A DNA stretch of 64,000 nt from Globisporangium splendens (taxonomy: Eukaryota; Oomycota; Peronosporomycetes; Pythiales; Pythiaceae), in assembly GCA_006386115.1 (NCBI GenBank), contig VFIW01000019.1:62001-126000 (forward strand). The letters run 5' to 3'. The notes under the pieces are model-generated. The model had not been told where the DNA came from, searched no databases, and saw only the letters and a program-made list of their open reading frames with translations. Position numbers and translations under genes: made by a program. Positions 41,650-51,301 of the stretch are shown here, in pieces; the stretch's first letter is position 1, and each line of letters opens with the position of its first letter.

Positions 41650-42732
41650 TTACGCGAGCGATTCCTGAACAGTGTTCTTCTCGCCACCAGCAGTCTGCTC
41701 CTCGTCGGCCGACCAGCCCATCACGAAGCTCAACGCGAACGTGATCAAGTACATCACCACAGCCGCGAACGCGAACACCACGCCAGTGTCCATGACGCCA
41801 CAGCGGAACAACACCGAGTCGTGGTACGTCTCGAACGTCTTGTTCAAGTCGTCGCAGTTCTTGACGCGCGACGACGTCGCGAACGAGATGCCCGCGATCA
41901 CCAGCGCCAACGCGATCACACCGTCGATCACACGCTCCACCGACACCTTTGGCACGCGGCACACTTGCAGCATCTGCACCGCAGTCACGTGCCAGAACGC
42001 GTTCAACATACCCGTGTACGTGATCAAGATGGTGGCGGTCGCCGACACGCTCACGTACTGGCCGGTGTAGTAGTGCTTGTAGCCGGCGACCGTGGTGGCG
42101 AGAGCCGCGACGGAGCACACGAGCTGGAGCATGCGGCCACTGCGACGCGCCATGCGGAGCGAGTGCACACGCTTGGTCGACACACCCGATTGTTCTTCAA
42201 TCAAACCAGCCTTGAGTCCTGGGGATCCCGCGACACCAGATGGCTCTTCGTTGGTCAAAGTAGCAGCGAACACGGCGCCGCCGAAGAAGCTCCAAACCAA
42301 AGTGATGAGGAACAACCCTGCAGACACGAACGTCAACGCGATACCCGACGACATGCGACCGCAGCTGAACAGACCCGAACCGTGGATCTTGATGAACATC
42401 GAGTTGATCGACGCGCAGTCACGAACCGCTTCCGAGTTGAGGTGCACCGCTCCGGCGATCACCAACGCGATCACGAGGAGACCATCGATAAGGCGCTGGT
42501 GAGCCACCGTCGGCGTGCGCACGTGGTTCTTGAAGACACCGAGACCAACGGCGTAGAAGAGACCGCAGAGCATGGCCGAGTAGTTGGCAATTTCGGCGTA
42601 GATGGCGGCGGCGCTGCTCAACTGGCCGTTGCTCAACTCGAGGTAACCTCCGGCAGTGGTGATGAGCGCGATGAGCGCACAGACGGCTTGGACCGTACGG
42701 ACGCTGGTCTGGATAGGCGTGATTCCGGCCAT
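41650..42732 (-). CDS. Tandem MARVEL-like four-helix membrane protein, copy 1
   Basis: Single exon, 360 residues from ATG 42732. Two homologous halves each have four predicted transmembrane helices. Half 1 starts VCALIALITTAGGYLELSNG and half 2 starts LVCSVAALATTVAGYKHYYT. Each has a basic loop after helix 2 (KNHVRTPTVAHQRLIDG; RVPKVSVERVIDG) and a Cys-flanked loop between helices 3 and 4 (RDC..LFSC; KNC..LFRC). The layout is MARVEL-like, a fold that shapes membrane subdomains and vesicle traffic, but the family call is by topology. The inverted paralogue is at 45519-46622; 219 bp are identical between them. Confidence 0.72.
   Translation of the reverse strand: MAGITPIQTSVRTVQAVCALIALITTAGGYLELSNGQLSSAAAIYAEIANYSAMLCGLFYAVGLGVFKNHVRTPTVAHQRLIDGLLVIALVIAGAVHLNSEAVRDCASINSMFIKIHGSGLFSCGRMSSGIALTFVSAGLFLITLVWSFFGGAVFAATLTNEEPSGVAGSPGLKAGLIEEQSGVSTKRVHSLRMARRSGRMLQLVCSVAALATTVAGYKHYYTGQYVSVSATATILITYTGMLNAFWHVTAVQMLQVCRVPKVSVERVIDGVIALALVIAGISFATSSRVKNCDDLNKTFETYHDSVLFRCGVMDTGVVFAFAAVVMYLITFALSFVMGWSADEEQTAGGEKNTVQESLA
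42467..42685 (-). repeat. 219-bp tract identical to 45563-45781 (inverted)
   Basis: Base-for-base identical on the opposite strand to the corresponding part of MARVEL-like copy 2. Synonymous differences appear immediately outside both borders. Best explained by recent gene conversion. Confidence 0.9.
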
Positions 42733-42772
42733 GGTAGTTGTTGGTTCTTCTTTTGACTGTGCGAGACTTGGC

Positions 42773-42786
42773 AAATTGGAGAATGA
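42773..42786 (-). promoter_or_regulatory. Inr+FPR core promoter of MARVEL-like copy 1
   Basis: TCATTCTCCAATTT on the minus strand, a full match to TCATTYYNCAWTTT, about 41-54 bp before the ATG at 42732. Confidence 0.65.
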
Positions 42787-45456
42787 CTTTCGTGAACCTG
42801 GCCTTATGAGAGCCGAGAAAAGTGGCCTCAGTCCTCCAGTAGGTCTGCGGATCTCTTGAGAAGGAGAAATCGGTGGATCTGTGTAGGTTTCGAAATCCTA
42901 TCGCGCCAAGTCTCCACGTTTCTTGGGTAATAGAATCGCCAACCTGGTTATTCCTCTCTCCATTTCCACGGATGACTGCTGACTGTGGTACCGCCGAGGC
43001 GCGTGCTCTGTTCGCGTGCCACGAGCCAACAGCGTGCGACTGGAGCGCGTCTTTTCTTTTTCCTTATCTCTCGATTTGCGCGCGCGCTTCAAGGTCCATT
43101 TTTTAATACAAGTCAACGGTGACGAGCGTTGCGGAATGCCTGACATAATGGATGGTGGACATAAATCAGGTATATTAACACTTATATAAAGGTTTATGAC
43201 ATGTGGAACCAGCGGTTTGGTGAGTCGAAAGACAAAAATGAGAGCTGCGGAGTGCAAATCGGCATTCCTTATCTACTCGGGTCATCATTCCCACCACCGA
43301 ACGTGACGATGCTGTAGTGGCACGTGGACTGGAGGACCGAACCAGCAGAAATCAAGTGCTTGGCGCTCTTCAGTTGATGTCATGATTGATGATGTCAATG
43401 CTTCAATGTTTCTCTCGTTTCCGAGAATGCTTTGTAACATCTGAACCTTATGAGCAGCCTGGAACTACATGCCAGCAAAAAGGACTGAGCGAGGCGGTCT
43501 AGTAGCTTCACCAGCCAAAGGTGCAGCTTGCATAGCGCCACGTGCCATTTTGATGGGCGATCGTGCCTGGCAAAATGGAACAAGTTTGGTGGTTCGCAGT
43601 CGTCTACAGCTCTTGTAGGTCAAACGAAGCGTGGAAGTCATCGATCGATGGGCAGCGGCGACTGAAAGCTCGTACTGTACGCAACGAGGTGGTTCCGATG
43701 GTGCCAGCTTCAGTATACCAACTAAATGAAGCAGCTCCCTTTCAAGTCGCAGTGACATGGTAATGCTTCGCTTGACAGCAGTGTTGTCGATCTCCAAAAT
43801 ACAGAACACGAGATACCCTATATAAAAAGGTTGTATGCCAGTTTAACAATATTTGATTTCTATCACCTGGCCCGTTTATGCATCTCGCTAAAAGACGCGT
43901 GGCTTGCACGAATAGCGAGTCAGGTGGACATCATCATGAATGATCCTGATGGCGCGGCATCTTTTCAGGATCCAACATGCTAGAAACAGGACTGTGGTCA
44001 CTGGGAGACCGCGGTGGGGTTTGTCTCTGCCTCACGGTAGCTCCTTTATGCACGAGTCTGGACTCGGCAGTGACCGCTCAAGTGTCATAGATGGACGCAG
44101 CTGATTATGAGCTCCTTTTCATCGGACTCTCCTCTTCTGCTGGAAACGACGGAAGCACCTCGTTCAGCGCACCTCGTCGACAGCCTTCGATGCCATTGGG
44201 TCAAGGCACGCCTGATTTGTTCGTCTTTGCCATAATCCGTTTTTTGGTGCGTCTGGAGTGGGTGAGGTACAACTGTTGAGTTCACACATCGTGATGACCC
44301 AGCCATGTCTGCGTCTAGATCTTCACCATAAATTGTGTAGGCTCAAGCAGCCTCCTCGCTTTGGAAACTTGAGGATTCTCTCTCGTTGAGTCGGTATTCG
44401 TATGTTTCCTATCTGTGTACGAGCGGGCGAGTGGGGCATCTGACTCGGGCTCAGTTGCTCCTGCTAGAGTTCCAACGCTCTCGCGCAATGAAAGTGTTTG
44501 TACCGTAAGCTTAATCTCTTAGGGAGAAAGAGGGTTCGCACCGCGCGCCTTGCACCAATAAGCGTCAAGAGAGGACCCGAAGAATTGACTTTCGGGTTCG
44601 TGGTGGGTGCCGACCAGGATCCATGGAGCCCATCAGCACGTGGCGACCATCACAACGGACAGTGTACATAAAGCTGATGCAACACTTTCGCCAAGCCAGC
44701 TGCGAAAGAAAACCAAGCTGGGTTGCCCGGGTCGAGAAGTCCAGCTCGTTCATCGTCGACTGGTCTGGGAGCCGTGTCCTTTCTGGTCCAGGTTGGAGGA
44801 GTATACGAAGCTCTTCGGTGCCCCCACGAAGCGTTGATGGTCATCAGCCCCAGCTGATTCGCTGCTGCCACGAGCACGTAAGTCGCTTTCGGGGTGGGAT
44901 CAAACGTGAATGTGTGTGTGTCTTTGTGGTGGTGGGTATGCATTTGTAACTCGCTCGCTCCCAAGGTATCCTCGGAGGCACGTGTTTGGTTTCAGCACAC
45001 GTTTGATTACAACGTGTCAGCTGCACATCCTTTCAGCTTTCTCAGTTCGTTTGACTGCAGTCAATCGATGCTGCGGCTGAGGTCATAAGCCTCAGCGTTT
45101 ATTTTCTTGTGGGTTGTCGCTTGTCCCAGCGTCACGTGTCCACCCTCGACGCATCTGTTCCGCGGTTTTTAATTCTCTGCACCCTAGAAGGAGGTGGAGG
45201 AGCTTTGCGTTGAAGTGCATGGAAGGTGAGTGTGAGGGAAGAGCTGACTCGGAAAGTCTAGGGAAGCAGGTAATAGAAATGCACCTTCGGTGCCGTTGGC
45301 TGACGGCACGCGTCTCGTCATGGCCGTTGTGGTGGTGTCGAGAAAGAAAGAAACGAGAGGGAACAGCTCTCCGGTACTACGTAGCACAGTGAAGCTCCTT
45401 TATACGCTTGCCCGTCAGCCCTGGACCAACAAAATCTTTCATCCTCGTTGTCTTCT
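42787..45456. other. 2.7-kb divergent intergenic, largest gap in the window
   Basis: Separates the two inverted MARVEL-like genes. Frames such as 43465-43809 (minus) and 44623-44949 (plus) show no domain motif or codon bias. No terminal repeats or transposase motifs recognised. Some Arg/Ser/Gln-rich text near 43480-43760 could be retroelement debris, but I cannot support it. Confidence 0.5.
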
Positions 45457-45470
45457 CCATTCCTCAATTT
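45457..45470 (+). promoter_or_regulatory. Inr+FPR core promoter of MARVEL-like copy 2
   Basis: CCATTCCTCAATTT, 13 of 14 matches to TCATTYYNCAWTTT, about 50-60 bp before the ATG at 45519, the same placement as in copy 1. Confidence 0.6.
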
Positions 45471-45518
45471 GCTTTCCTCACCACCAGTATCGAAGAAATC
45501 AAGAAGAACCAAGTCGCC

Positions 45519-46622
45519 ATGGTGTTCTCGTCAATCCACCCGACCATCCGCACGGTCCAAGTCGTCTGTGCGCTCATCGCGCTCATCACCACTGCCGGAG
45601 GTTACCTCGAGTTGAGCAACGGCCAGTTGAGCAGCGCCGCCGCCATCTACGCCGAAATTGCCAACTACTCGGCCATGCTCTGCGGTCTCTTCTACGCCGT
45701 TGGTCTCGGTGTCTTCAAGAACCACGTGCGCACGCCGACGGTGGCTCACCAGCGCCTTATCGATGGTCTCCTCGTGATCGCTCTCGTGATCGGTGGTATC
45801 GTGCACCTCACCTCTGAGGCTGTTCGTGACTGCTCGTCGATCAACTCGATGTTCCTCGGCATCCACGGTCAGGGTCTCTTCAGTTGCTCCAAGATGACTA
45901 CTGGTATCGTGTTGACGTTCGTCACTGCGGCGCTGTTCCTCGTCACTTTGGTGTGGAGCTACATGACTGCGTCGGCCGCCACCCCAGCCAACGAAGAAGA
46001 ACCACCAGCTGTTGTCGCCATGGGCTACGCTGAAGCCGGCACTCCTGGTCTCAAGGCTGATTTGATCGGCTCGGAGCAAACTGAGTTGTCTGCGAAGCGT
46101 CTTCACACGCTCCGTCTTGCTCGCCGCAGTGGCCGCGTGCTCCAGCTCGTGACTTCGGTTGCCGCCTTGGTCACCACGGTCGCGGGCTACCGCCACTACT
46201 ACACGGGTCAGTACGTGAGCGTGTCGGCCACCACGACGATCTTGATCACCTACACGGGTGTGGTTTACTCGTTCTGGCAGGTGATGGCGGTGGAATCGTT
46301 CCAACTGTGCCGTGCGCCAAAGGTGTCGGTCGAACGCTTCGTGGACGGTGTGCTTGCTGTGGCGCTCGTTGTGGCCGGCAGCGTGTTCGCGACTTCGTCC
46401 CGTGTCAAGAACTGTGACGAGTTGAACGACAAGTTTGCCGTCAACCACGGTTCGGATTTGTTCCGCTGTGGTGCGATGGACTCTGGCGTCGTGTTCGCGT
46501 ATGTTGCGGTGGCGATGTTCCTGATCACGTTCGCGTTGAGCTTCGCGTACGGCAAGTTGGCGGACGTGGCGCGCAACACGCACACCACGGCTGAGGACAA
46601 CGTGCAGGAATCGCAAGCGTAG
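45519..46622 (+). CDS. Tandem MARVEL-like four-helix membrane protein, copy 2
   Basis: Single exon, 367 residues from ATG 45519. Same two-half, eight-helix plan as copy 1, with Cys-flanked loops (RDC..LFSC; KNC..LFRC) and a conserved hydrophilic linker between halves that differs in length (EEEPPAVVAMGYAEAGTPGL here). The first half is nearly identical to copy 1 through helix 2, the second about 75-80 percent similar by eye. The Cys-flanked loops suggest two disulphide-stabilised lumenal or extracellular loops. Function unknown; likely an abundant plasma-membrane protein given strong codon bias and a good core promoter, which is inference. Confidence 0.72.
   Translation: MVFSSIHPTIRTVQVVCALIALITTAGGYLELSNGQLSSAAAIYAEIANYSAMLCGLFYAVGLGVFKNHVRTPTVAHQRLIDGLLVIALVIGGIVHLTSEAVRDCSSINSMFLGIHGQGLFSCSKMTTGIVLTFVTAALFLVTLVWSYMTASAATPANEEEPPAVVAMGYAEAGTPGLKADLIGSEQTELSAKRLHTLRLARRSGRVLQLVTSVAALVTTVAGYRHYYTGQYVSVSATTTILITYTGVVYSFWQVMAVESFQLCRAPKVSVERFVDGVLAVALVVAGSVFATSSRVKNCDELNDKFAVNHGSDLFRCGAMDSGVVFAYVAVAMFLITFALSFAYGKLADVARNTHTTAEDNVQESQA
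45563..45781 (+). repeat. 219-bp tract identical to 42467-42685 (inverted)
   Basis: Partner of the conversion tract in MARVEL-like copy 1. The borders are a C/T difference at 45562 and a run of differences from 45782. Confidence 0.9.
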
Positions 46623-47044
46623 GCTTTTTGCTTCGTAGCCACGTGATTGTTGACAACTAGTTCGGCTTGTGTGAGTTTTAGTAGTTGATGGGATACAGCA
46701 TAATTGCTCAAACAAGATACAAACAAACGATACTTTTTGAAATGTCAATCGACTGTGCAAATCAGTTTTGTTCGATTTCTGAAAAGTTGATAAAAGTAGT
46801 CAGAAGTGGTTAGGGTATCAGCAAAACATCGCATGCCGATTTTTTCAAAATGCCAAATGCATGCCGCAATTAATTGCATAGCATAATTTTCAAAATGATC
46901 TTGGAGTCACAGAATGCAAGATGAACGCAGCAGTGAATATCTGACGCAAATATGAAATTATCTTATTGTTGCCCTCGAAGGCAAATACGCTACGCATGTT
47001 CGTGCAAAAGGTCTCAGCTGTATCTGTAAGTGAGACGGAAATGC
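46623..47044. other. Convergent intergenic, no gene recognised
   Basis: AT-rich 3' flanks of MARVEL-like copy 2 and tyrosinase C. Confidence 0.65.
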
Positions 47045-48736
47045 CTACGCAGACGACTTCGTCGGAAGAGGGCACCCGAACGACGCCATCATCATCTCCT
47101 TCCAGTCCACGAGCGCAATCGTGTCATGGCCGCAGCGAATCGCGTCGACAATGACCTTGCAACGTGGGGGTTGCGTGATATTGAAGTTCTTTTTGAACGC
47201 CGCCGAGTAGTCCTTCACGCCGCCAAGGCACTCGTCCTGGAACATGCACGACATCTTCTCTTGCTCCGAGATGATGCTTCTGGCATCCGTCCCGACTTCG
47301 GCCACGAGGAGATCGTTTGTAGCCACGGCGAATGTGCTCACGGCTTCCGACGACGCCTCAAGCGTCGTGTTCACGGCAGCAACGAGCAGGATGGCCGAGT
47401 CGGAAGACGTCGCATTGGTCGCGATGGAAATCGCATTCTGACTGCTGCTTGTGGTATTCAACGTCACAAGTACAAGCTCACCCGACGACACAGGAGTGAC
47501 GTTAGAAGCCGAGTCGATGTTTAGTGCCGACGTGTTGAGCGCGTGGCTTGTGGCGTCGGTCGCAGCGGCGAGCGTATCTCCGAGATGACACCGCTGCGAC
47601 GACGGCGTGTTCTCAATTATGGTGTCACTCGTGACGACAGCACCGCAGTTGGCGTACATATCACTCAGCAATTCCTGGTAAACATACGCGTAACTGCTTG
47701 AGCCGATATTGTTGTGGTCCATCAGCGCAACGAATTGAGTTGGGACGCCAGAGAAGTACTTACCGATGACTTTGTCAGTTGCTCCTGCTTTTGGATTCTT
47801 GCCGCTGAGACCCGTTCGCATCGTGACATTGTCGTAAGGATTGAACGCGCCTCCTTTGCGGCGCTCGCACGAAGTCCAACCGATTGTACTATTCGCCTTC
47901 TCAGCGAGCGTCATTTTGTTGGTTTCAACCTTGCACTTGTGGGGGATCGTGTGGAGGAGATCGACCATCGCGTGGTGGGACCAGAAAGCGGGGTCAGCGG
48001 GTGACGCAAAGGTGGCCATGGCACCATCCAAGTTGGCGTGGATGTTGTTGTGTGCGCCTTCCTCGACCGCTTGCGGCATCTCCGCGATACTGGCGGAACC
48101 AAAAAGCTGGCTGGCCACCGATACGTAGCTTGCTGAACTTGGGAGCGTCGTGTATTTCCATCCACCTCGGGTCAGTTTCTTCGCGCATCTGGTACCAGTC
48201 ACGCCACTGTTCTGGCAAAAGTGGTCCAGCGGACTTTTTGCCATGTATACCCCCCATGTGTCTTGGCCATCGATCTGCAAGTACTTTTGACTGGTCCCGC
48301 TGGAGCCGCCGAGTGCGCGGAGCGCGTACGAGCAATCCAGCGTGTTCTTGCACTGGCCACTCACAAAGCGGTTGTAGTCGCTGACCCAGCCCCAGTACGG
48401 CACCGTCACACAGGCGTACTGATTGCCTTGGCCACGGAGCATGCTCTCAAACACGACGAGAAGCATGCGATGCCAGTAAATGAGCATGCACTGGCGATGC
48501 GCTTCCATCTCCGACATCATCTCCGTGTGCATCTCGACAGACTTGATGTACGCACCCGAGTCCATGGTCGCGGCGATCGCGTTCTTGTAAGTAGTCGTCT
48601 CTGCTGAAGTTACCGCCGCCCGCGATTTGCGCAGACGAGAACCACATGACGTGGTCCGGGCGCTGGTGAAGCTAGAGCTCGATGACGAGAGGAGCGCGAT
48701 GAGAGCAGTCCAGAAGAGGAAGCCGGAGGTCTTCAT
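47045..48736 (-). CDS. Secreted tyrosinase C with altered conserved residues
   Basis: Single exon, 563 residues from ATG 48736; an in-frame ATG at about 48868 would put 44 residues before the signal peptide and is less likely. Signal peptide (FLFWTALIALLSSSSSS). CuA: VEMHTE, EAHRQC, YWHR. CuB: HNNIH and SHHAMVDLLH. The motif PYWDW of the other three is PYWGW here, FVE is SVE, and the F of LLHxxFHxC is P, so activity or folding may be altered although all six His are kept. A Ser/Thr/Asn/Ala-rich linker precedes the C-terminal module (MSCMFQDECLGG, PRCK, FGCP). The linker resembles that of tyrosinase B (CHL-DT, VNTTLEAS), making B its closest paralogue. Confidence 0.9.
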   Translation of the reverse strand: MKTSGFLFWTALIALLSSSSSSFTSARTTSCGSRLRKSRAAVTSAETTTYKNAIAATMDSGAYIKSVEMHTEMMSEMEAHRQCMLIYWHRMLLVVFESMLRGQGNQYACVTVPYWGWVSDYNRFVSGQCKNTLDCSYALRALGGSSGTSQKYLQIDGQDTWGVYMAKSPLDHFCQNSGVTGTRCAKKLTRGGWKYTTLPSSASYVSVASQLFGSASIAEMPQAVEEGAHNNIHANLDGAMATFASPADPAFWSHHAMVDLLHTIPHKCKVETNKMTLAEKANSTIGWTSCERRKGGAFNPYDNVTMRTGLSGKNPKAGATDKVIGKYFSGVPTQFVALMDHNNIGSSSYAYVYQELLSDMYANCGAVVTSDTIIENTPSSQRCHLGDTLAAATDATSHALNTSALNIDSASNVTPVSSGELVLVTLNTTSSSQNAISIATNATSSDSAILLVAAVNTTLEASSEAVSTFAVATNDLLVAEVGTDARSIISEQEKMSCMFQDECLGGVKDYSAAFKKNFNITQPPRCKVIVDAIRCGHDTIALVDWKEMMMASFGCPLPTKSSA

Positions 48737-48812
48737 GATTAGCTGGGAAGCAAAAAGCGAATGGAAAAAGATACCCGGACTGATCGGGTGGTGGTTCTTG
48801 ATACTCGGTGGC

Positions 48813-48826
48813 AAAATGAACAATGA
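48813..48826 (-). promoter_or_regulatory. Inr+FPR-like core promoter of tyrosinase C
   Basis: TCATTGTTCATTTT on the minus strand, 13 of 14 matches to TCATTYYNCAWTTT, about 77 bp before the ATG at 48736. This also supports that ATG over the upstream one. Confidence 0.5.
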
Positions 48827-50319
48827 ACGGTTAACTGAATCGCTGTGCTGTGCCTCAGGAACCAACATTTCCTCCACATTTCACGTCGTCCTCGTGGAGG
48901 CATAGAGCTTTTTTTCTTCCGAAATTTGAGGTGTCCAACCCCCAACCCAGGCTCTAACTATACAGCCTGGTCAACTTCAGGATCACGTTCTATCGCTTCC
49001 ACACCTTTACGTGGTAGAGCATACCAAAATCGTGCCATCTGCCTGTGAATGTCTCGAGGACATCAGCAGTAATGCCTACTTTGGGAGCATAACAGCCGAA
49101 ATGCTGCAGCTGCAGTCGCAGAGAGAGACGCGTCTGAGCGATGATCACCACCACGGCCACCAAGCATATGAGATAGCTTTAGCTCCAAAGCATCTGCATT
49201 TCTGGTGGTTTCAGAGAGCCTACCACAAATATGGATGAGTTGGAACAGGATAATACGGGAACTACAGAAACTATATCAATGGAAAGAGCCGAAATTACGC
49301 TTCTTCGTATTGGTCCTGAAATTGTTGGATCGATCTGAACTTCTCGTTCGTCAGTGCATTTTGCCTCCAGTCGTGTAGGTGCTTTGCATCATTTCTGCCC
49401 AAGTCACCTGGATTCAGCGCGTAGATATGAACGGAGGAAGCAGATTCATAAGTGCGCTTGCGGTGGACTGACGCGGCTCAGGTCAGCTGGAAATACGAGA
49501 GAGAGCACTTCCGCGCGTCCACGCACTGAGGCTTCCGCAATCAGAAGGAGGCAGGTACCAGGTGGTTGAGGACGTCACAGGGAACACAGCTGAGGCAACT
49601 GGTTGAGCTTGGCTACGCAGATAACCGGTTGCAGTGAATTCCTGTCTCGAGATGGGAGGCGTGATTTATTGCACTCTCAAAGCGTATATTAAAGTGCTTG
49701 TGCAGCAAACACAACGTTGTAACTTGCATTTTGTAAGAGCACAGCGACCTTGAGTGTCAAGCAGTCAAGTGGTCTATCTTGCGCGTAAACAACAACAATC
49801 TTGCAGAGCACATGCACATTGGGAGTCCCTTTGGTAATACGAAATAGGGCTGCTCTAAATGCTGGAAGGGACTTGTGGCAGTGCCGTTGGGCACCAGGCG
49901 CCTTGAGAAGGCTTGGGGAGTTGGACCACCAGCGTGATACCCGAGCTGCAAGGAGGGCGCCAGTGGTTCGGTATCACTGATACCAATTTTCCTGATACCG
50001 TATCAGAATCTGTAGCCATCTCCTCCACCCTCTCTAAATCGAATAAAAAGGTCTGTTTGAACAGTCCAACCCATCTCCCACGTGTACCCGCTTTAAAGAG
50101 GATGTGCTAGCACTCTGTCTCTTCTCTTAGATACGAAACTTCGAGAACCTTCCCGATACTTTGCGACTCGAAAAGCGACGGCAAGATTGGCGTCACCACG
50201 CTCGTCCATCCTGCTGCGTCTCTCGGTCTGCCTACCCAGTCTCCATCCCTCTGCCGCTCTATCAGTGCAGCGACGCTTCGCTCGACCCGCGTCTTTCGTT
50301 TCCTTCCCCTAAGCAGACG
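48827..50319. other. 1.5-kb intergenic with paired palindromes
   Basis: Divergent upstream region of tyrosinase C and Hikeshi. Contains two palindromes at 49970-50005 (separate entry). No supported frames. Confidence 0.55.
49970..50005. repeat. Paired GGTATCA/TGATACC palindromes
   Basis: GGTATCACTGATACC at 49970-49984 and TGATACCGTATCA at 49993-50005 are each perfect palindromes around a central base, 8 bp apart. This could be a dimeric protein-binding site or a small hairpin; no known factor is recognised. Confidence 0.6.
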
Positions 50320-51053
50320 ATGATGAACGGCGGCATCGCGCAATTCGGACTCGTGATCGCCGGACGGCCAGTGCTCACCGACTTTAGGTGAAGCCGCGCT
50401 CTGTATATGCGTATAAACCGATTCGTAGCGTGTATGTGCATGTACTGACGCTCTTTTCGTTTGTGTGTATGCGGTGGGTAGAGAGATTGGTCCGATGCAC
50501 TATGTGGTCGAGATCGGCGACCCGACGTTCGTGACCGACCTCACGTTCTTCCTGTTGCCAAACTCTCCCGTGCCACTCGGATATGGAGGTAAGTGAGACA
50601 CGATCTCATCGTCTTCATGTGGCACTATTGAGGTCTTGATTGCTCATTTGTGGATGCGTATATGCTCATGTAGCGGTGCTGTACTTTGCGGTGCCGTCGC
50701 TGCAGAACTGGCAATTGCTCGGCACGGTGTTTGGCGAGAAGCCGAGCGCGATCTTCCGCACAGGGTGGCCGACGCACCCGGACGTCGTGGGGCAGCCGGT
50801 ACTGCAGCTCGGCGTGTCGATCGAGAGCCTCGACAACGTCAAGAACCTGGGGATCGAGGCGAGCGGCTTCGCTGAGCGCAAGGAGTTCGCGCTCAAGATC
50901 GCGATGGACTTATTTAATTACATGAGCTCGTTCTCAACGAGCACCAACCAGGCGTACATGACGATCCCGACGAACCTGCTCGACCGCTGGATCGAGCGCT
51001 TCGAGGCCAAGTACAAGCGCGACCCGAACTTTATGCTCAAGAACCAGCAATAA
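50320..51053 (+). CDS. HIKESHI: Hikeshi-family nuclear import carrier of Hsp70
   Basis: Exons 50320-50387, 50482-50588 and 50674-51053 give 184 residues, the normal length of the family (introns 94 and 85 bp). Motifs: FGLVIAGRPVLTDF at the N-terminus, LTFFLLPNSPVPLGYG, VLYFAVPSLQNWQLLGTVFG with EKPSAIFR, VLQLGVSIESLD, MDLFNYMSSFS and the C-terminal RWIERFEAKYKRDPNFML. Hikeshi carries Hsp70 through nuclear pores under heat stress. Tandem ATGs at 50320 and 50323; the first is used. The gene ends 248 bp before the convergent tyrosinase D stop. Confidence 0.93.
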
Positions 51054-51301
51054 ATAGGATGGATGTATGATTTTGTGTGACCTGATAAAGAGAAGAACAA
51101 GCGAAAATACAAGCTAGAGAGCGGCAGCATGTATGCAGCGTAATGACAATGACACAAGTTTTTGAAACATAGCTCTTCAAATGGACACTTTAGTTGACTT
51201 CAGTAAGCGATAAACTCATTTCCATTGTAGTTTTGTTTGCTTTTGTATTATTGACGTATCAAAACTTGCAACAAACGCATTGTCTCACACTCTTTCTCCT
51301 C

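Noticed and set aside
41635..42756. Long plus-strand frame opposite MARVEL-like copy 1 (and the matching minus-strand frame at 45531-46760)
   Set aside because: Both are the same antisense shadow. Their similarity only reflects the sense paralogy and conversion tract.
43465..43809. Possible retroelement fragment
   Set aside because: No zinc knuckle, protease, integrase or reverse-transcriptase motif and stops in all readings.
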